This document shows, piece after piece, positions 34,779 through 47,450 of a stretch of DNA of 64,000 nt. A program made the translations under genes and the position numbers. Below the pieces are notes generated by a model that did no database searches, was not told the origin of the DNA, and was given only the letters and a program-made list of their open reading frames with translations. Within the stretch, counting starts at the first letter, position 1; every line of letters begins with the position of its first letter. Source of the stretch: Phoronis australis (taxonomy: Eukaryota > Phoronida > Phoronidae); contig NMRA01000648.1 of the NCBI GenBank assembly GCA_002633005.1, forward strand, positions 78,467 to 142,466, written 5' to 3'.

Positions 34779-34826
34779 GAGAGAAAGAGAAGTAGAGAGA
34801 AAAAGAGAAGGAGAGAGAGAGAAAAT
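34779..34826. repeat. (GA)n-rich microsatellite
   Basis: Purine tract of GAGAGA and AAAGAG units. Confidence 0.85.
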
Positions 34827-35339
34827 TTACCTTGGACGAATTTCTTCTTTCCAGGAATTTTTTCAATTTAGACTTTCGTGAAGCCCACATTTTGGCCAAA
34901 CTTGTAGTATTCTTATACTAGAAAAATAATCCTGACTGATATCACGTCACTTCTCTGGCCCATTGTCACGTAGACTGCATAAGGAAATTGGTGCGGCGTT
35001 TGGCTGCGTTGTACTTGTTAAAGGCATTTTTTTCTAGAATCTATTGTGCGTGTGTGTTTGAACAAAAGAAAATTCCTGCTCCTTGGCCAATTCAGGTACG
35101 CTGTTTTTCATTGGCTCTTTCAATCATTTCCTTGTTCAAGGTATCGAAAATTGTGGTGCTTTTTAACGAGACATTATCAGCGAGAAAAGTAATATTCTTA
35201 GATCATCCTAGGTGCGGTATGCGAACCTGCAATCCCCGAGTTCGCTGTCTAACCCTCTGTTGGTGTGGGAATATGTAAATCCCAAATAATTGACAGAGTT
35301 TTTTCAGCGTATTTTAAGCAATATTTAGCATTGCTTAGC

Positions 35340-35370
35340 CAGTGGTGGATCTAGGATATCGCAAAGGGGA
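35340..35370 (+). mobile_element. hAT-like terminal repeat end
   Basis: CAGTGGTGGATCTAGG resembles the CAGTGGCGGATCT terminus at 57019, but no matching opposite end was found nearby. Confidence 0.35.
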
Positions 35371-35810
35371 GCCCAACATTTTGTCTGTAATCATTTGCTG
35401 CAAGCACGATTGTAGATGTGCATAGCACCGAATGGGGGGAGATCCAAATCTTATATAAACATTGAAGATGCAATTTCAAAAAAATTGTCTCAGTTTCCTA
35501 TTTTGCCCTTACGTTTCATGAAAGTTCTCAAAACTAACAATTTTGGAAAACGTAGGATACAAATTCAATTTTTTAAAAAGGCTTTCCAAACGAGTTTCAA
35601 TAAGGGCGCACAGATTACAATTTCTGAGAATTTTACACAATTACTAAGCCCTTTTTGAGATTTCCGAAAAATGTGAGGTTATCATCTCAAAGCAAATATT
35701 TATGGGAATGTTCCGCTTGGAATCAAGAAGCGAAATGTTCGTTGTCTCTTCTTCATCATTTTTGGTGTGTTTCTCCACGGGCTACTGGGCTAACTAGGAA
35801 CCATAATCAT

Positions 35811-35851
35811 TTACATTATATTATATTATATTATATTGTATTATATTATTA
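35811..35851. repeat. (TATAT/TATTA)n microsatellite
   Basis: Tandem ATTAT units with one substitution. Confidence 0.85.
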
Positions 35852-38800
35852 ACGCACGTCATTGACGAGACTTCAACGAAATATAATCTGTCCGAAATAG
35901 TCCTTGTACTCCTTTCAGTTTCGATTTGATATGTTTTGCTACAAAAGTGGCAGGTGTAGTTTTGTCTCAAAAATTTTTATACTACCGTTTGCTGAAATAT
36001 TATTACTATCAGATATGCTATGCGTACAGACTGTCGTAGATTTCGTTTGTCTGAATTTACCACTTAAGTCAGTCATTTTATTGTATAACTTGGTGCCGTA
36101 GGGATATGGAACAGGTAAAAAGCCTCATACTCACTTACACTGTACATCACGTCATCATGATTATGCGGACAATTCCCTCGTAAAGTATTTTCAGTGGGTT
36201 TCATGTTGAAGCCCGCAAAACCGGAATGCAGTCACAGAGTTTGTGCGTTTGTTTGATAATGTTGCTATTTATTTCCTTTTGGAAAATTTCCGAGCTTTGT
36301 TTATCCACCGGTGTATTCAATCACATAAATGCAACTTGCAGGAACAGGAGTGGAACCTTTTGTGAACTATAGGCCTGTACACATCACTGGTCAGCCTTAA
36401 TTTTCATTTTCAATATAGTATTGTTTATAGTTGCCAGTTTGTGTTCAAGAGCACAAACATATACAACTAACATCCTATTGAAACTACGAGGAAACAAAAC
36501 ACAATGGAACAACCTAGGCAATTCTTTGAAGTAAACTCAGCAAGCGGCTGAACAGAACAATTCACTTTTGTCACGTTTTCAAAGGAAATGCTTCCCCAAA
36601 CAACAATTGCACAAACCGATAATACACAACCCTGAAAGACTATTTTCTTAGGATCGTGTAGGCCTATTTTGTGTTTGCATTGTTCCGTTTGCAATTTATG
36701 GAAAACGATATCACATATTTTATGCCGGATTATGCGGCTGGTCGTGTTTTGAGTGAACATAAAATCGGTGGAATGTTTAGAAGTAGTCTATGACTGCTAT
36801 TCTCTTTTCTGGAAATTCCTTCAGATCCTCGTTTTATTTTGTGGGTATAGTAGATTGTCAAGGTATGTACCAGGTCCGTACAAAAGGAAATGAAAATTCA
36901 TTTTATCTTGATTATTAGACACTTTACTTCTAGGTTTTTTGACACGAGACAGGATAATTACTTCACTCTGCCTGATGCTATAAGTTAAAGATGAGTTATA
37001 ACTTTGAAAGTCTGGCCTGTCATTATTCTTCGGGGTAAGGATGTTTGAGAAACACAAACAATCCGAAAATCGGTTAACTGGTTTCAAAGAAATAGGCAAC
37101 TAACGTCTAGTTGCAACGGCTCGCTATAAAAATAACAGAGTGGATTTGCAAACTGATTTTTCTGCTGAAAGTTTTTGTCGTTTTCTTGTTGTAAGTATGT
37201 AACATGGAACAAACGTTTTTCTTTGGAAGTAAGCTAACTTGATAAGGAATGAAATTATGTTACTTTTGGTGCGGAATAGCTGTAATGACAATGTTGTGTC
37301 GTGTCAAAGCTGTTGTTTCATGCAAATCAATCTTGCAAAAGCCCTTGAATTGTTTCAAACGCAATGCCGATTTGGGATCTAATCTCTGTACTCGATTTTT
37401 GATTAAAAGTTTACCAATTGCGTGGCACACCTCCAGGAAGTGGACAAAAATTTATGCTCGAATAATGTGGCATGAATGGTTAAGTTTCGAGTATGACTTT
37501 GGGTTAAAAGTTTAGACCCTGGGCTCAGCCCTTTGATTATTAGTCGATTTTTCTCTACAGTTTAAAAGCAATACTCAAACTCTAATGACTCAAGGTGTGC
37601 AATAAATGTGTGGAGTGACCTTAATTAAAACACACACCTAGTTCGATGGCCGATGTCTGTCCAGGGACATTTGGTGACATGAGTGCAACCTAGTGTAGTC
37701 CAGCCAATCGCATGCAGATCAAGTTAAACAACAGATTTGAAAAATTTACCCCATATACGGCCCCCTCATACAACTATTTACCCTCTAGTAGTTTCATGAC
37801 ATTTTAAAGTAGTTGTCACCAGAGGGGGTACTTCCGCTGGGTTTTTAGTTTTCTGGATAAGAAAATAACTTCCGCTGTTATGTGTTCGTTGATTTTTATC
37901 TAAAATGAATAATATACTCTTCAAACACTCCTTCCACCCAGGAGGCAGGGAAAAAATTAGGAAAACGCGCAAAAATTAAAAGCGAAAAAAGAACAAAAAA
38001 CTAACATGGCTGCAGGTCCTCCAAATTGGCTCATAGACTTGAGGCCGTGTGAGTGAATAAACCCACACCTGCGTTTTTCAATGATTCCAGCGGAGGCCAT
38101 TCATTTCACCTGGTACTTCCCAGGTAACGAGAAACAGCAATATTAATACAAACAGCAGAGCAACCAGTTTTAAACTTAATCCTAATATTTGTCAAGAATT
38201 ATACATTCAAACAACGCCATTTTTTTATTAGGATAACGTGATTTCAAGCAACCTGTGCAATATGAATGCGATGAGTTATTGTAGGTGTGAAATATGTAAA
38301 CGTAAATCTTTATTATTTTGTACTTATTCGAAAAATGAAAATCTGTTTGTAGCTGCATATACATGCAAGAGCAGTAAATGTGTGTTTCTCACAAACCACC
38401 GTTGTCACGCGCTTACCGTCGTTTGAATTGTAATTGGTTAGAATAATAGCCTGTACTGAATTCTCTGACAATCATACTGTTATTGTAATTACAACTAACA
38501 CGACTGGTACGGCGCAATAACAATTAATCAGTTCTTCCCAATCCTAGAAATCCTTTCTAATCTGAATTAGTAACAGAGTGGCTTGGATCAATTTGATTTT
38601 TTGATAGAACTTCGGCTGTGTTGCCTTCATTGACCCTTTTAACTTTTACCAAAATAAACTATGAAGGGATAAAGGGTTCGTACACGAGTACCTTTCTGCC
38701 CGTATAAAGTGCCTTATTCAACGCGCAAATACACTCTACGTAGAATAAGGACGCCACGCTACGAATACCCATATTGGTGGGCGTACTCCTGTAATCTGCG

Positions 38801-38865
38801 CATCGATATAAGAACGCGTGGTGTAACATCCTTATCTTACATTTGTGTGCTTTAACTGCCTCTCG

Positions 38866-39035
38866 CCCAATAACGCTAGGACCTCAATAAAAAGCAAGCA
38901 AAACTTCGCGAGATAACGTGAGACACTGCCGTGTATTTTTGATGAGAACACGTGACTGACTAGATTTTAGTTATATCTAGGTCCTAGCGTAGGTCCTAGC
39001 GTAGGTCCTGGCGTAGGTCCTAGCGTTACTGAACG
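38866..39035. mobile_element. Short inverted-repeat element, copy 3
   Basis: CGTTCAGTAACG-family member. Its right end has an expanded tandem of GCGTAGGTCCTA (four units) before CGTTACTGAACG. Lies head-to-tail with copy 4. Confidence 0.85.
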
Positions 39036-39048
39036 CACGCCAGCCTCC

Positions 39049-39176
39049 CGTTCAGTAACGCTAGGACCTCGCTAAAAAGCAAGACGTCGCGAAATTACGT
39101 GAGATATTGCCGTGTATTTCAAAGGAAAACACGTGACTTTGGCTAAGTTTTAGCTAGGTACTAGCGTTACTGAGCG
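39049..39176. mobile_element. Short inverted-repeat element, copy 4
   Basis: Begins CGTTCAGTAACGCTAGGACC and ends TAGCGTTACTGAGCG; the interior matches copies 1 and 6 closely. Only 13 bp separate it from copy 3. Confidence 0.88.
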
Positions 39177-39539
39177 CACGCCAGGCTTACTCTACGTGCG
39201 AAATAAGGACAACGCAGAGAGGTACTCGTTTAACAACCCTTTGGTACTTCATAACACCAAGACGAAAATCATACAACACAACGTTATTCAAACTAGATGG
39301 TCTATAAAACGATGAATTTTGAAAACACCATTTACGTCCTTACACCTTGTTTACGCATACTCGTTTACTCATAAATCAGGCATGACAACGTTTTTTAAGT
39401 GTCAGTGTTATTGAAGACCTTACCCACACAACATCTCAGTAAATACGTTACTTGACTCCTCTGAAACCCCATTAAGGTAATAGATGTCATTATAATGTTT
39501 TGGTGTTGAAAGCAAGTTTCTGGACTTACATGTATATCC

Positions 39540-39700
39540 CACAAAATTGAGGGAAGTTTATTTTGTTGTAGCAACCTGTGAACGGAGAACGCAAATTTCT
39601 TAAAAAGCTCTTCTGGCCGCGACAATTTAAAATCCGAATACTTATTTCTGTGTCGATTGTCCGTGTTATCAACAACGTGCAATTTTTTAGACGAGGTGGA
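39540..39700 (-). CDS. Candidate orphan exon, unknown protein
   Basis: Frame open for 53 codons between a plausible acceptor (cctcacgcag) and a perfect GTAAGT donor, ending in phase 2. The peptide is charged and looks coding (SRPEELFKKFAFSVHRLL, then QQNKLPSILWDI), but I do not recognise a family. Its phase does not join directly to chitin synthase exon 1, so it would belong to another gene or need another exon. Confidence 0.35.
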
Positions 39701-40716
39701 CTGCGTGAGGTTAACGTGCCCTCACATCCCACAAGCAAAGTGTGACAGGCGTCTTTAACTTGGGATCCACCGTAGGAAGTTCCAGATGAGTCTATGAGGT
39801 TCGGACCACTCCTCTCACTTCTACATTGTCTCGTGTCGTGCCCCCCTGGACAGAATTTATTTATTTAAACTTCTTTAAAAGACTGGGCGACCACTTCAGT
39901 GAATACACTGATTTTCAAGTTGGACCAGTCGGAAATAATTACATAAAGTAAAAGACACTGAGCTATGAACAATTAGACTGAAAAGATTAATAGATAAAAT
40001 AAATTACTTATAAAAATTAGTTAATATGTACAAATCGATGAATAAATAAGATAAAATAGAGTGATGAGCTGAGGCCTACAGTCCCAAACCGCTCAGAAAG
40101 TCCATGATTTACGCGTCCCGGAAGTTCCCTTTCCGTCTTTATCCCTGTGCGGAAGATTTTCCATTTTTGTAGTCCCAGAGACAAAAAGAATAAATTAGTG
40201 ATGAAATTAATTACTTAACTGTATTTTACAGCTTTTTCAATTTAGCGCAGGTCTATTTAAACTAGTCATTTTTATGATGGGAGAGATAATAACATTGAAA
40301 AACACTTTCATTGCTACATAAGATTCTTATCTACTGATAAAGGCGAGCGGACCGTAGCCACAGGCGTAGACGGAGTCCAATGTTTGTTCACATAGTCACT
40401 AGGAGAGTGTCTTTAAATTTAATCAACGAATAATGAAAAAATTAATCAGCTGTTGGAACTGAAATACGTTATTATGTTAATTTATAATATTTAGTTGCAA
40501 ATGCCGCATGGCGTACTCAAACTTTCCACAAGCTACAACGATGAATATCATCCCGCGACGAGCCGAGTCATGTCATGATCGTTTAAATTAGAAGCGAGTA
40601 CAAACCTACCCCAATTCCTGCAAAAAAATTGAATTTAGCCTTTTATAAAACTGGTGCCATTTTGATTTCTGGACATGGAAGTGTTGGCAATTCAGTTTTA
40701 CTTGAAACCAGACGTG

Positions 40717-40850
40717 CGTGAAGTAACGCTGGGACCTGCGCTAGGACCTAGATAAAATTTAGCCAAAGTCACGTGCTTTCACTTAAAATACACGGAAATA
40801 TCTCACGTAATCTTGCAAAGTCTCGCTTTTTAGCGAGGTTCTAACGTTAC
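40717..40850. mobile_element. Short inverted-repeat element, copy 5 (reverse)
   Basis: Reverse-oriented CGTTCAGTAACG-family copy. It contains GTAACGCTGGGACC, CACGTGCTTTCACTTAAAATACACGG (split across the middle) and TTTTTAGCGAGGTTCTAACG. Confidence 0.8.
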
Positions 40851-41764
40851 AGGCTCAATAAGTTTGCTTTCACGGCGGTTCATTTTACGCGCCACTGGAA
40901 AAGCGTGATCCGAGCAATGACCGGCTGCTTGTTCTTTTCACGCGCTGAATCGCTTCTTATTTGAGTATGGAACAAGTTGCGACCAGTTATTAGTGGGTTG
41001 TCAAAATCAATTGTCAGTTGTTGTTTTTTTTTTTGACGTAAAGAGGGTTTGCCTATCTTATAACGAAACGTTCTTGACAGTTCTTTTAAATCAAATAGGA
41101 GTACGAAATGCAGTTTTTCTGGTGATTTCAAATTCCAATTTTTGTTATCTTCAGCGTTCTTGCTTTCATTGTTATTCTGACGTATAATACTGCAACTGAA
41201 GATATCGTCATAGATATCATAATTTGCATTGAAGTTATCGTATACATAATAACTATGCTTTGATGATATACCTTGTAAAATAGCACGTGCAAAATTATAA
41301 AGCAAATCTCACTTTAGCCGCTCCTCTGAGTGCGTCAATGGAAACCCTTCTGGAGCCGACAACTGATGACCGTTTGCGCCCATCTTTTTGGTAGTGTTTC
41401 CGCATACGCTCCGATTCTTCATCGTCAATATCTCTCACAGAACTTTTTCTCCTTCGAAACATTACCGCGATTACTCCGGTGGTGTTACAAAACTGGTAGA
41501 CACCTCAACAAATTCCATTACTGACCACAAGTTATGAGGTTATTCTCCTTTTACTATGACATTTACGACGTCACGTCAACAGACGTCTCTGATTGGTCGA
41601 TTTCTTGTAAAATTATTATGGAAATAACTTTGTGACAAACACTTGAACGAGGAATCTACACATATGTGTTTATGGGTCTACAACCGTGATAAAACTCATG
41701 ATAAGAAATAGCCTAACAACAGAGGGCGTGCTTCTACGGACGTGCTACTTTTGAAATTGATCGA

Positions 41765-42700
41765 GTCATCACCACCATCATCACCATCACCAGTATTACC
41801 ATCACCATCACCATCATCATCATCATCATCACCATCATCACCAGTATTACCATCACCATCACCATCACCATCATCATCATCATCACCATCATCACCATCA
41901 CCAGTATTACCATCACCAGTATTACTATCACTATCACCATCACCATCACCATCACCATCATCATCACCATCATCATCATCATCACCATCANNNNNNNNNN
42001 NNNNNNNNNNNNNNNNNNNNNNNNNNNNNNNNNNNNNNNNNNNNNNNNNNNNNNNNNNNNNNNNNNNNNNNNNNNNNNNNNNNNNNNNNNNNNNNNNNNN
42101 NNNNNNNNNNNNNNNNNNNNNNNNNNNNNNNNNNNNNNNNNNNNNNNNNNNNNNNNNNNNNNNNNNNNNNNNNNNNNNNNNNNNNNNNNNNNNNNNNNNN
42201 NNNNNNNNNNNNNNNNNNNNNNNNNNNNNNNNNNNNNNNNNNNNNNNNNNNNNNNNNNNNNNNNNNNNNNNNNNNNNNNNNNNNNNNNNNNNNNNNNNNN
42301 NNNNNNNNNNNNNNNNNNNNNNNNNNNNNNNNNNNNNNNNNNNNNNNNNNNNNNNNNNNNCATCATCATCATCATCATCATCATCACCATCACCAGTATT
42401 ACTATCACTATCACCATCATCATCATCATCATCAACATCATCATCATCACCATCGTCTTTTTCTTCATCATCACCACTATCATCGTCACCATCATCATCA
42501 TCATCGTCATCATCATCATCATCGTCATCATCATCATCATCGTCATCATGATCATCGTCATCATCATCATCATAGCCATACTCATCATCATCATCATCAG
42601 GACCAACATCGCCGCTGTCTCAGTCATTATGCATAATCATCACCAACACCATCACTATCACCATCACTATCACCCTCATCATCATCATCTTGTCCAAAGT
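41765..42700. repeat. (TCA/CAT)n microsatellite with gap
   Basis: Hundreds of bases of TCA, TCACCA and TCATCG triplets on both sides of a 370-base gap, with recurring CCAGTATTACCATCAC blocks. The poly-Ser and poly-Met frames across it are not genes. Confidence 0.97.
41991..42360. other. Assembly gap (N run)
   Basis: 370 unresolved bases inside the trinucleotide repeat. Confidence 1.
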
Positions 42701-44020
42701 AACTCGAAACATGAATTTCAATAAAAAATACGCATATAAATAAAATGGCAGGGAGATAATAGATGTATTATCTGCAATCTGTTTTGTTGTTTCAACCCAT
42801 TTACTTAGTTTCAAAAACTTGGTTTTACCTAAGCGGCGCTTCATGACAGCACTGGCTGCCACTCCCCTGTCTGATGACCTGTGTAAACGTCATTAGTCGA
42901 GGTCATTCTTTGTTGGGTGGACAGTACGTGTTTCTTGGGTAAGAAATATGGGGATTTGATTCAAGAAATAACATAATTTAGAAACTCAAGATGGTTTATT
43001 GTCAGGTTGTCACAGCTAAGGTGAAAGGGGCATTCTTCGAATTAATTGTCTATGAAGCCTGTTTGTTCAGTGTTACGTAGCATATTTCACGGCTCACCAA
43101 CATTAATTGGTCTGCAACACAGTCGGCATTAAAAGCCTACCTGTTTCAATAAGTAACATTTGACTGGGTTTTCTGGTTGTCTTCTAATCTCTCCCGTGTT
43201 CATTATTTCGGATGGTGAGTTTCAAAATGAGAAAACGTGAGTCATGAGAAACCGTGAATCAGAAACAAGACATTACGTGGAAGTTAGTGGTATAACTGAA
43301 ACGGCCAAGACCCTATATCACTGCATAGTTTTCTGTTTTTATCTGAAGTCGTGTTTAAAGACCGCAAAATAATCGATGGTAAACACTTCACACCCCCACG
43401 GTTCAATCCAAATCTAACGCATCGAGAGTTAATGCCATTGAAACCCCACAAGTGTTATCTTTAAGCATTTTGTTCTTTCCATGGTCAAAAGTGTCACTGC
43501 CTCAACTGGCCTCAGTAGAGAAGGTGGACATCCCATATACGGAAGCTTTTCGTTAAATTATGCCTCACACTGGTTAAACGTCACATACCCTGGCGCGAGC
43601 AGTGTAAAATGGCCAGTTGCCGATTGGGCAACGGAACGAAGGACTGCTTGTAAGAAGTTTGATTGGAGGAGTATTTATTCGATTTGGGAAGAGTTAAGAG
43701 ACATCAAAAGTGTTCCTCTATGCGCAAAAGGTACTTATATCAACATGTTTAATCAATACGGAGCATGATTTAGAGAAAAGCTTATTGCGTACGGAGGGCC
43801 TATATGATGGCCATCGTCTCTACTGGGGTCAATTAATTGTTAGTGTCCAGAAAGCGTGTACCAGTCAGTGCCAAAAGAACGGGAATAAGTCCCTAGATGG
43901 TCCAGGAGCAAATTCATAGAAGAGTCCAGACAGTCCGACCTCTCCCTTTACATTTGGCCTACTGTTTTGGTAACCCCAATGTTTATCCACTGTCCCCCCA
44001 TGAAGACAAAATCTGGATCC

Positions 44021-44160
44021 CGTTCAGTAACGCTAGGGCATTGCTAAAAAGCAAGACTTTGCGAGATTACGTGAGATATTGCCGTGTATATTAAATGAGA
44101 ACACGTGACATTGGCTAGAATTTAGCTAGGTGGTAGCGTAGGACCTAGCGTTACTGAACG
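44021..44160. mobile_element. Short inverted-repeat element, copy 6
   Basis: Complete 140-bp member with CGTTCAGTAACGCTAGG at the left and CCTAGCGTTACTGAACG at the right; followed by CACGCC as in the other copies. Confidence 0.9.
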
Positions 44161-44286
44161 CACGCCTGGATGTGCTACTGCCTTGCGGGGCCATTGCGTC
44201 TAAACATAACGTCATTGTTTGGTAAAGGTGTCAATGGTCATGCAGGCAGTCAAGTGCGACTGGAGGGGTTCCCCACACCGGGCGTG

Positions 44287-44423
44287 CGTTCAGTAACGCT
44301 AGGACCTACGCTAGGACCTAGAAATCTAGACAGAGTTACGTGTTTCTATTGAAAATATACGGCAATATCTCACGTAATCTCGCGAAGTCTTGGTTTTTAG
44401 CGAGATCCTAGCATTACTGAACG
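44287..44423. mobile_element. Short inverted-repeat element, copy 7 (reverse)
   Basis: Complete member in the opposite orientation to copy 6, 126 bp away. Ends CGTTCAGTAACG and ATTACTGAACG. Confidence 0.9.
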
Positions 44424-45186
44424 GGAGAGTCTGACAAACAGATAGAGTCCTGCATTAATGAGTAATCAATTTTGCTGCTGTGTAGACCACGGTTGGTGGC
44501 AATGTCGATGACTCCGTGATGGCGAAAATTGCGATCACCGGTGTGATTATTTGGTGGCAACCGGGGGCCAGGAGGGCGCGTGCATCTAGCAAGGACAGGG
44601 ATGTCGTCGTTTTCGTCCGCTTTGGGTGACTATAATCCTAAGTAACAATGTCACTGTTTTTCCCATATAAAAGTAAACTTAGGCGAAATTCCAATAATTG
44701 CTTTAATAGTTTTGTAATTTCTTCATGTCCTAAACTGCCCTTTGCGAGGTTTTTTATACTGTTTTCTTCAGGATCATTTACTCGTATTCGCTTCTTGAGA
44801 AAAATCATCTACGCGGTAAGAGCTTTTTAGAGTAAAGGTCATAGTTCAATGATTTTACCAAGCAAGACAAATATACCTGATCTGTAACATGTAACTGATG
44901 ATTAAACTTTCAACGAACAATAAAAATTGTACCATGTAAACGCCCTTCCACGATTAATCAAAACTCACGGTGTGCTCAAACGCCCGTTTCAGTCAAGACA
45001 ATGATCGCGAAAATATAGGTCAACATAGTGGGATACTTGTAAATAGAATTAAATCTGGTCTGTTGGCAATGCGCACAAAATTAAATCCCTAGAACCTCGG
45101 AGACACCACGCATTCTTCAAAGGGAAGATGATACTGTAGATTGGTAGGAACCGCCGTATCTTGCCTTCTCAGGAGATCTTGCCTGG

Positions 45187-45455
45187 TTATCAACCTCACG
45201 TATACTCTCGTCCCAAGGAGACGACACTTCGAAGCGAGCACCACCTTGCTTGTTCAAGGAGGGATTTAGTGATTAATAAACAGTTCTTCTCCCTGTGCAG
45301 GATCTTGACATTGTCATTCTTAAATTCGTGACCTGTGTCCTGGAGGTGGTTAAACACAGCAGACGACACGGACCTCACCAATAGCCCTTCTATATGTTGG
45401 TACATGCGTTTTTCACGGTTGTTCTGTTTGCACAACATACATCAAAGTCATGATC
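45187..45455 (-). pseudogene. Degenerate Penelope-like element fragment (GIY-YIG end)
   Basis: Reads in pieces over several frames. MTLMYVVQTEQP and HVPTYRRAI resemble a GIY-YIG core (YVGQT...H). SSAVFNHLQDTGHEFKNDN and VKILHREKN match the SAVxEHxxxTGHxxxxxxVKILxxE block. EELFINH and NPSLNKQGG match the final EAxxIxxxxPSLNRxGG. Stops and frameshifts separate the pieces, so it is a dead relic of the element's C-terminal region. Confidence 0.6.
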
Positions 45456-46513
45456 CGGTCGTTCCCGATATAACAACACTTCTTATAATGTCGATAAGTT
45501 AGATATGTATATTCAAGCATATAATATTGAAGGAAAATCGTCACACGTACAATATGCCGTAAGTATACAATTTGTTCTTGAATGAAGGTTAATAAAATGT
45601 CCAATAATTTGGCGGTGGGACTGAAACAGAAATGGTCATTGAAATTGGGTATGAACATTTCTGTGTGACTCGTCTTTCTTTTCACAGCAAAAAAGGATTC
45701 AGTTTCGTTTAAAAGCATGATAAAATAGATTTGAAGTGATCATTATAACCATGACGAATTGAGAAAATTGACGTGTATGGAGGCTTGTGCTACAGCAGTT
45801 AGGGTGGGAAAAAGTTTCGTACTCAAAAATGAAGTTGTTGTAGACTGAGTTTGAAATATCATGGATTTTATACGGGCTGCTTCTTAAAAATTCTTTTTAC
45901 GAATCGGCTGAAATGTTCAAATCAGTCGTCCTACCTCACGGTGACTTCTGTGCTATTTTTACTCACTCATGTTATTCTGCCATTACGAAGTCACGTGTTC
46001 TATTGTTTTGTGATTCTGGCGTAAATTCACAGATTACCACAATTTTAAGTAATAGTGATGAGGACTCGCCGTATTGATAATTGCTCAACGATCATTATTA
46101 GAGCCCCTGCTGCGTCATCTGCTAGTTCATGTTTTGCTCGCGTAATACTCGACTAAGCTTCGAGTACAGACGTTAAAATTGATACTTCCCACCGTAGAGC
46201 GGGGATTCGAAAAAGGAGCTTCCGTGAAAGTCACCCTTCCTTAGGCTTTTGTTTCAGAAACACTACACTTTTGGTCTTTTATAGTTTTATGAGCATAAGC
46301 CTTCCTTAGGAATACTTGGACAGACGAAATTTATACCATTTTTTAAAAGTCTGAAACAGTGAACGGACGCGACGTTGCCAGTACAAGTACAACGTCTGCA
46401 ACCAAAGTTTTAAAAATAAAGATAATAGCAAACATTCATTTCTCCCTGTGTAGCTGGCTACAAACAAAGATCAAATTAGAGCATTAATCTCTTAAATCAC
46501 CAGTATAATAATG

Positions 46514-46602
46514 GCTTCCATTTCCGTTACCAACAAGAACACAGAAACCATCAGGGACTCAAGAAAATGCTCGTGACTCAAGTTGGTAACGGAAGTGGAA
46601 TC
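46514..46602. mobile_element. Short hairpin element
   Basis: TTCCATTTCCGTTACCAAC is inverted as GTTGGTAACGGAAGTGGAA about 50 bp later, with one mismatch. Non-coding. Confidence 0.6.
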
Positions 46603-47305
46603 CTTTCACGTTAAGGAACATTACGAGATCAGTTTGAAAGAGTAAAGGTTCTAATTCAATGTTCGCCGCCAGATAAACAGGGCAAAATAACCTTTAAACA
46701 GTTAAAACCTTTCTTTTAGTTTGTGAAGTTGGAAACTTGAACCTTTTGTGTAGTTGTAAACCTTCAAAGTGACCACTTATGTAGAGTCGCGGGAAAAGGC
46801 ACCCGTTCGTAGGGATTTTTTTCCGAAACGGAGCTCTTCTGCTCGTGAAAAATCACCCTTCTGAGCTGTACGTCCCGTATTCCCCTCCTAATTGAGGACT
46901 TTCGTAATGTTTTGGGAATGTAACTTAATGTTTTAGGTCTTTGATACTTGGCGTTCCTGTTTACACACTGTTAACAAGCCATGGACAGAATTAGTCAACT
47001 GACGTCAATCGGTCAACGGCCGCGAACTCGACTTCGCCTTAGTGCTAAGTGGGACTTAAACTGCCTCCATCGAGATAAATGACCGTCTAATTGAACAATA
47101 ATTGAGAGCCATTTTCACTAACAACCTTTCAGAAATGCCCTCCTCGGACTCAACTGGAAGAACGTTGAGTTTAACCGGAGCAAATGAAAGCACAATCCCC
47201 GGCCAACACGAGTTTCCGGTTGCTATCAATCTCATCTCTCTTCGCCACAGATTTCACTTCCGGTTGACCCCCATGCCCGACGACACCAGAATTGTGTTTT
47301 GTAGA

Positions 47306-47450
47306 CCACGTACCTAGCGAGAAAAATGAAATCGTGCAGAACCACACAAAATCACGCGATTGAAAGGAATGTTTGCGACTATGCTAGATACCTAACTATC
47401 GTATTGTAGGCAAATGGCGGCCACTGCAGTGGTTGGTCTGTGAGGCTTGA
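47306..47450 (+). repeat. Dispersed repeat, second copy of the 13226 family
   Basis: Same ordered blocks as 13226-13320 (GACCACGTACCTAGCGAG, then AAATCACGCGAT, then AAATGGCGGCCACTG, then TTGGTCTGTGAGG) with about 45 bp more in the middle. Confidence 0.6.

Noticed and set aside
41734-42627. Long poly-Met and poly-Ser frames
   Set aside because: Trinucleotide microsatellite read through an N gap; no gene.
43481-43768. 95-residue + frame
   Set aside because: No recognisable domain; bases around the ATG and the end give no support.
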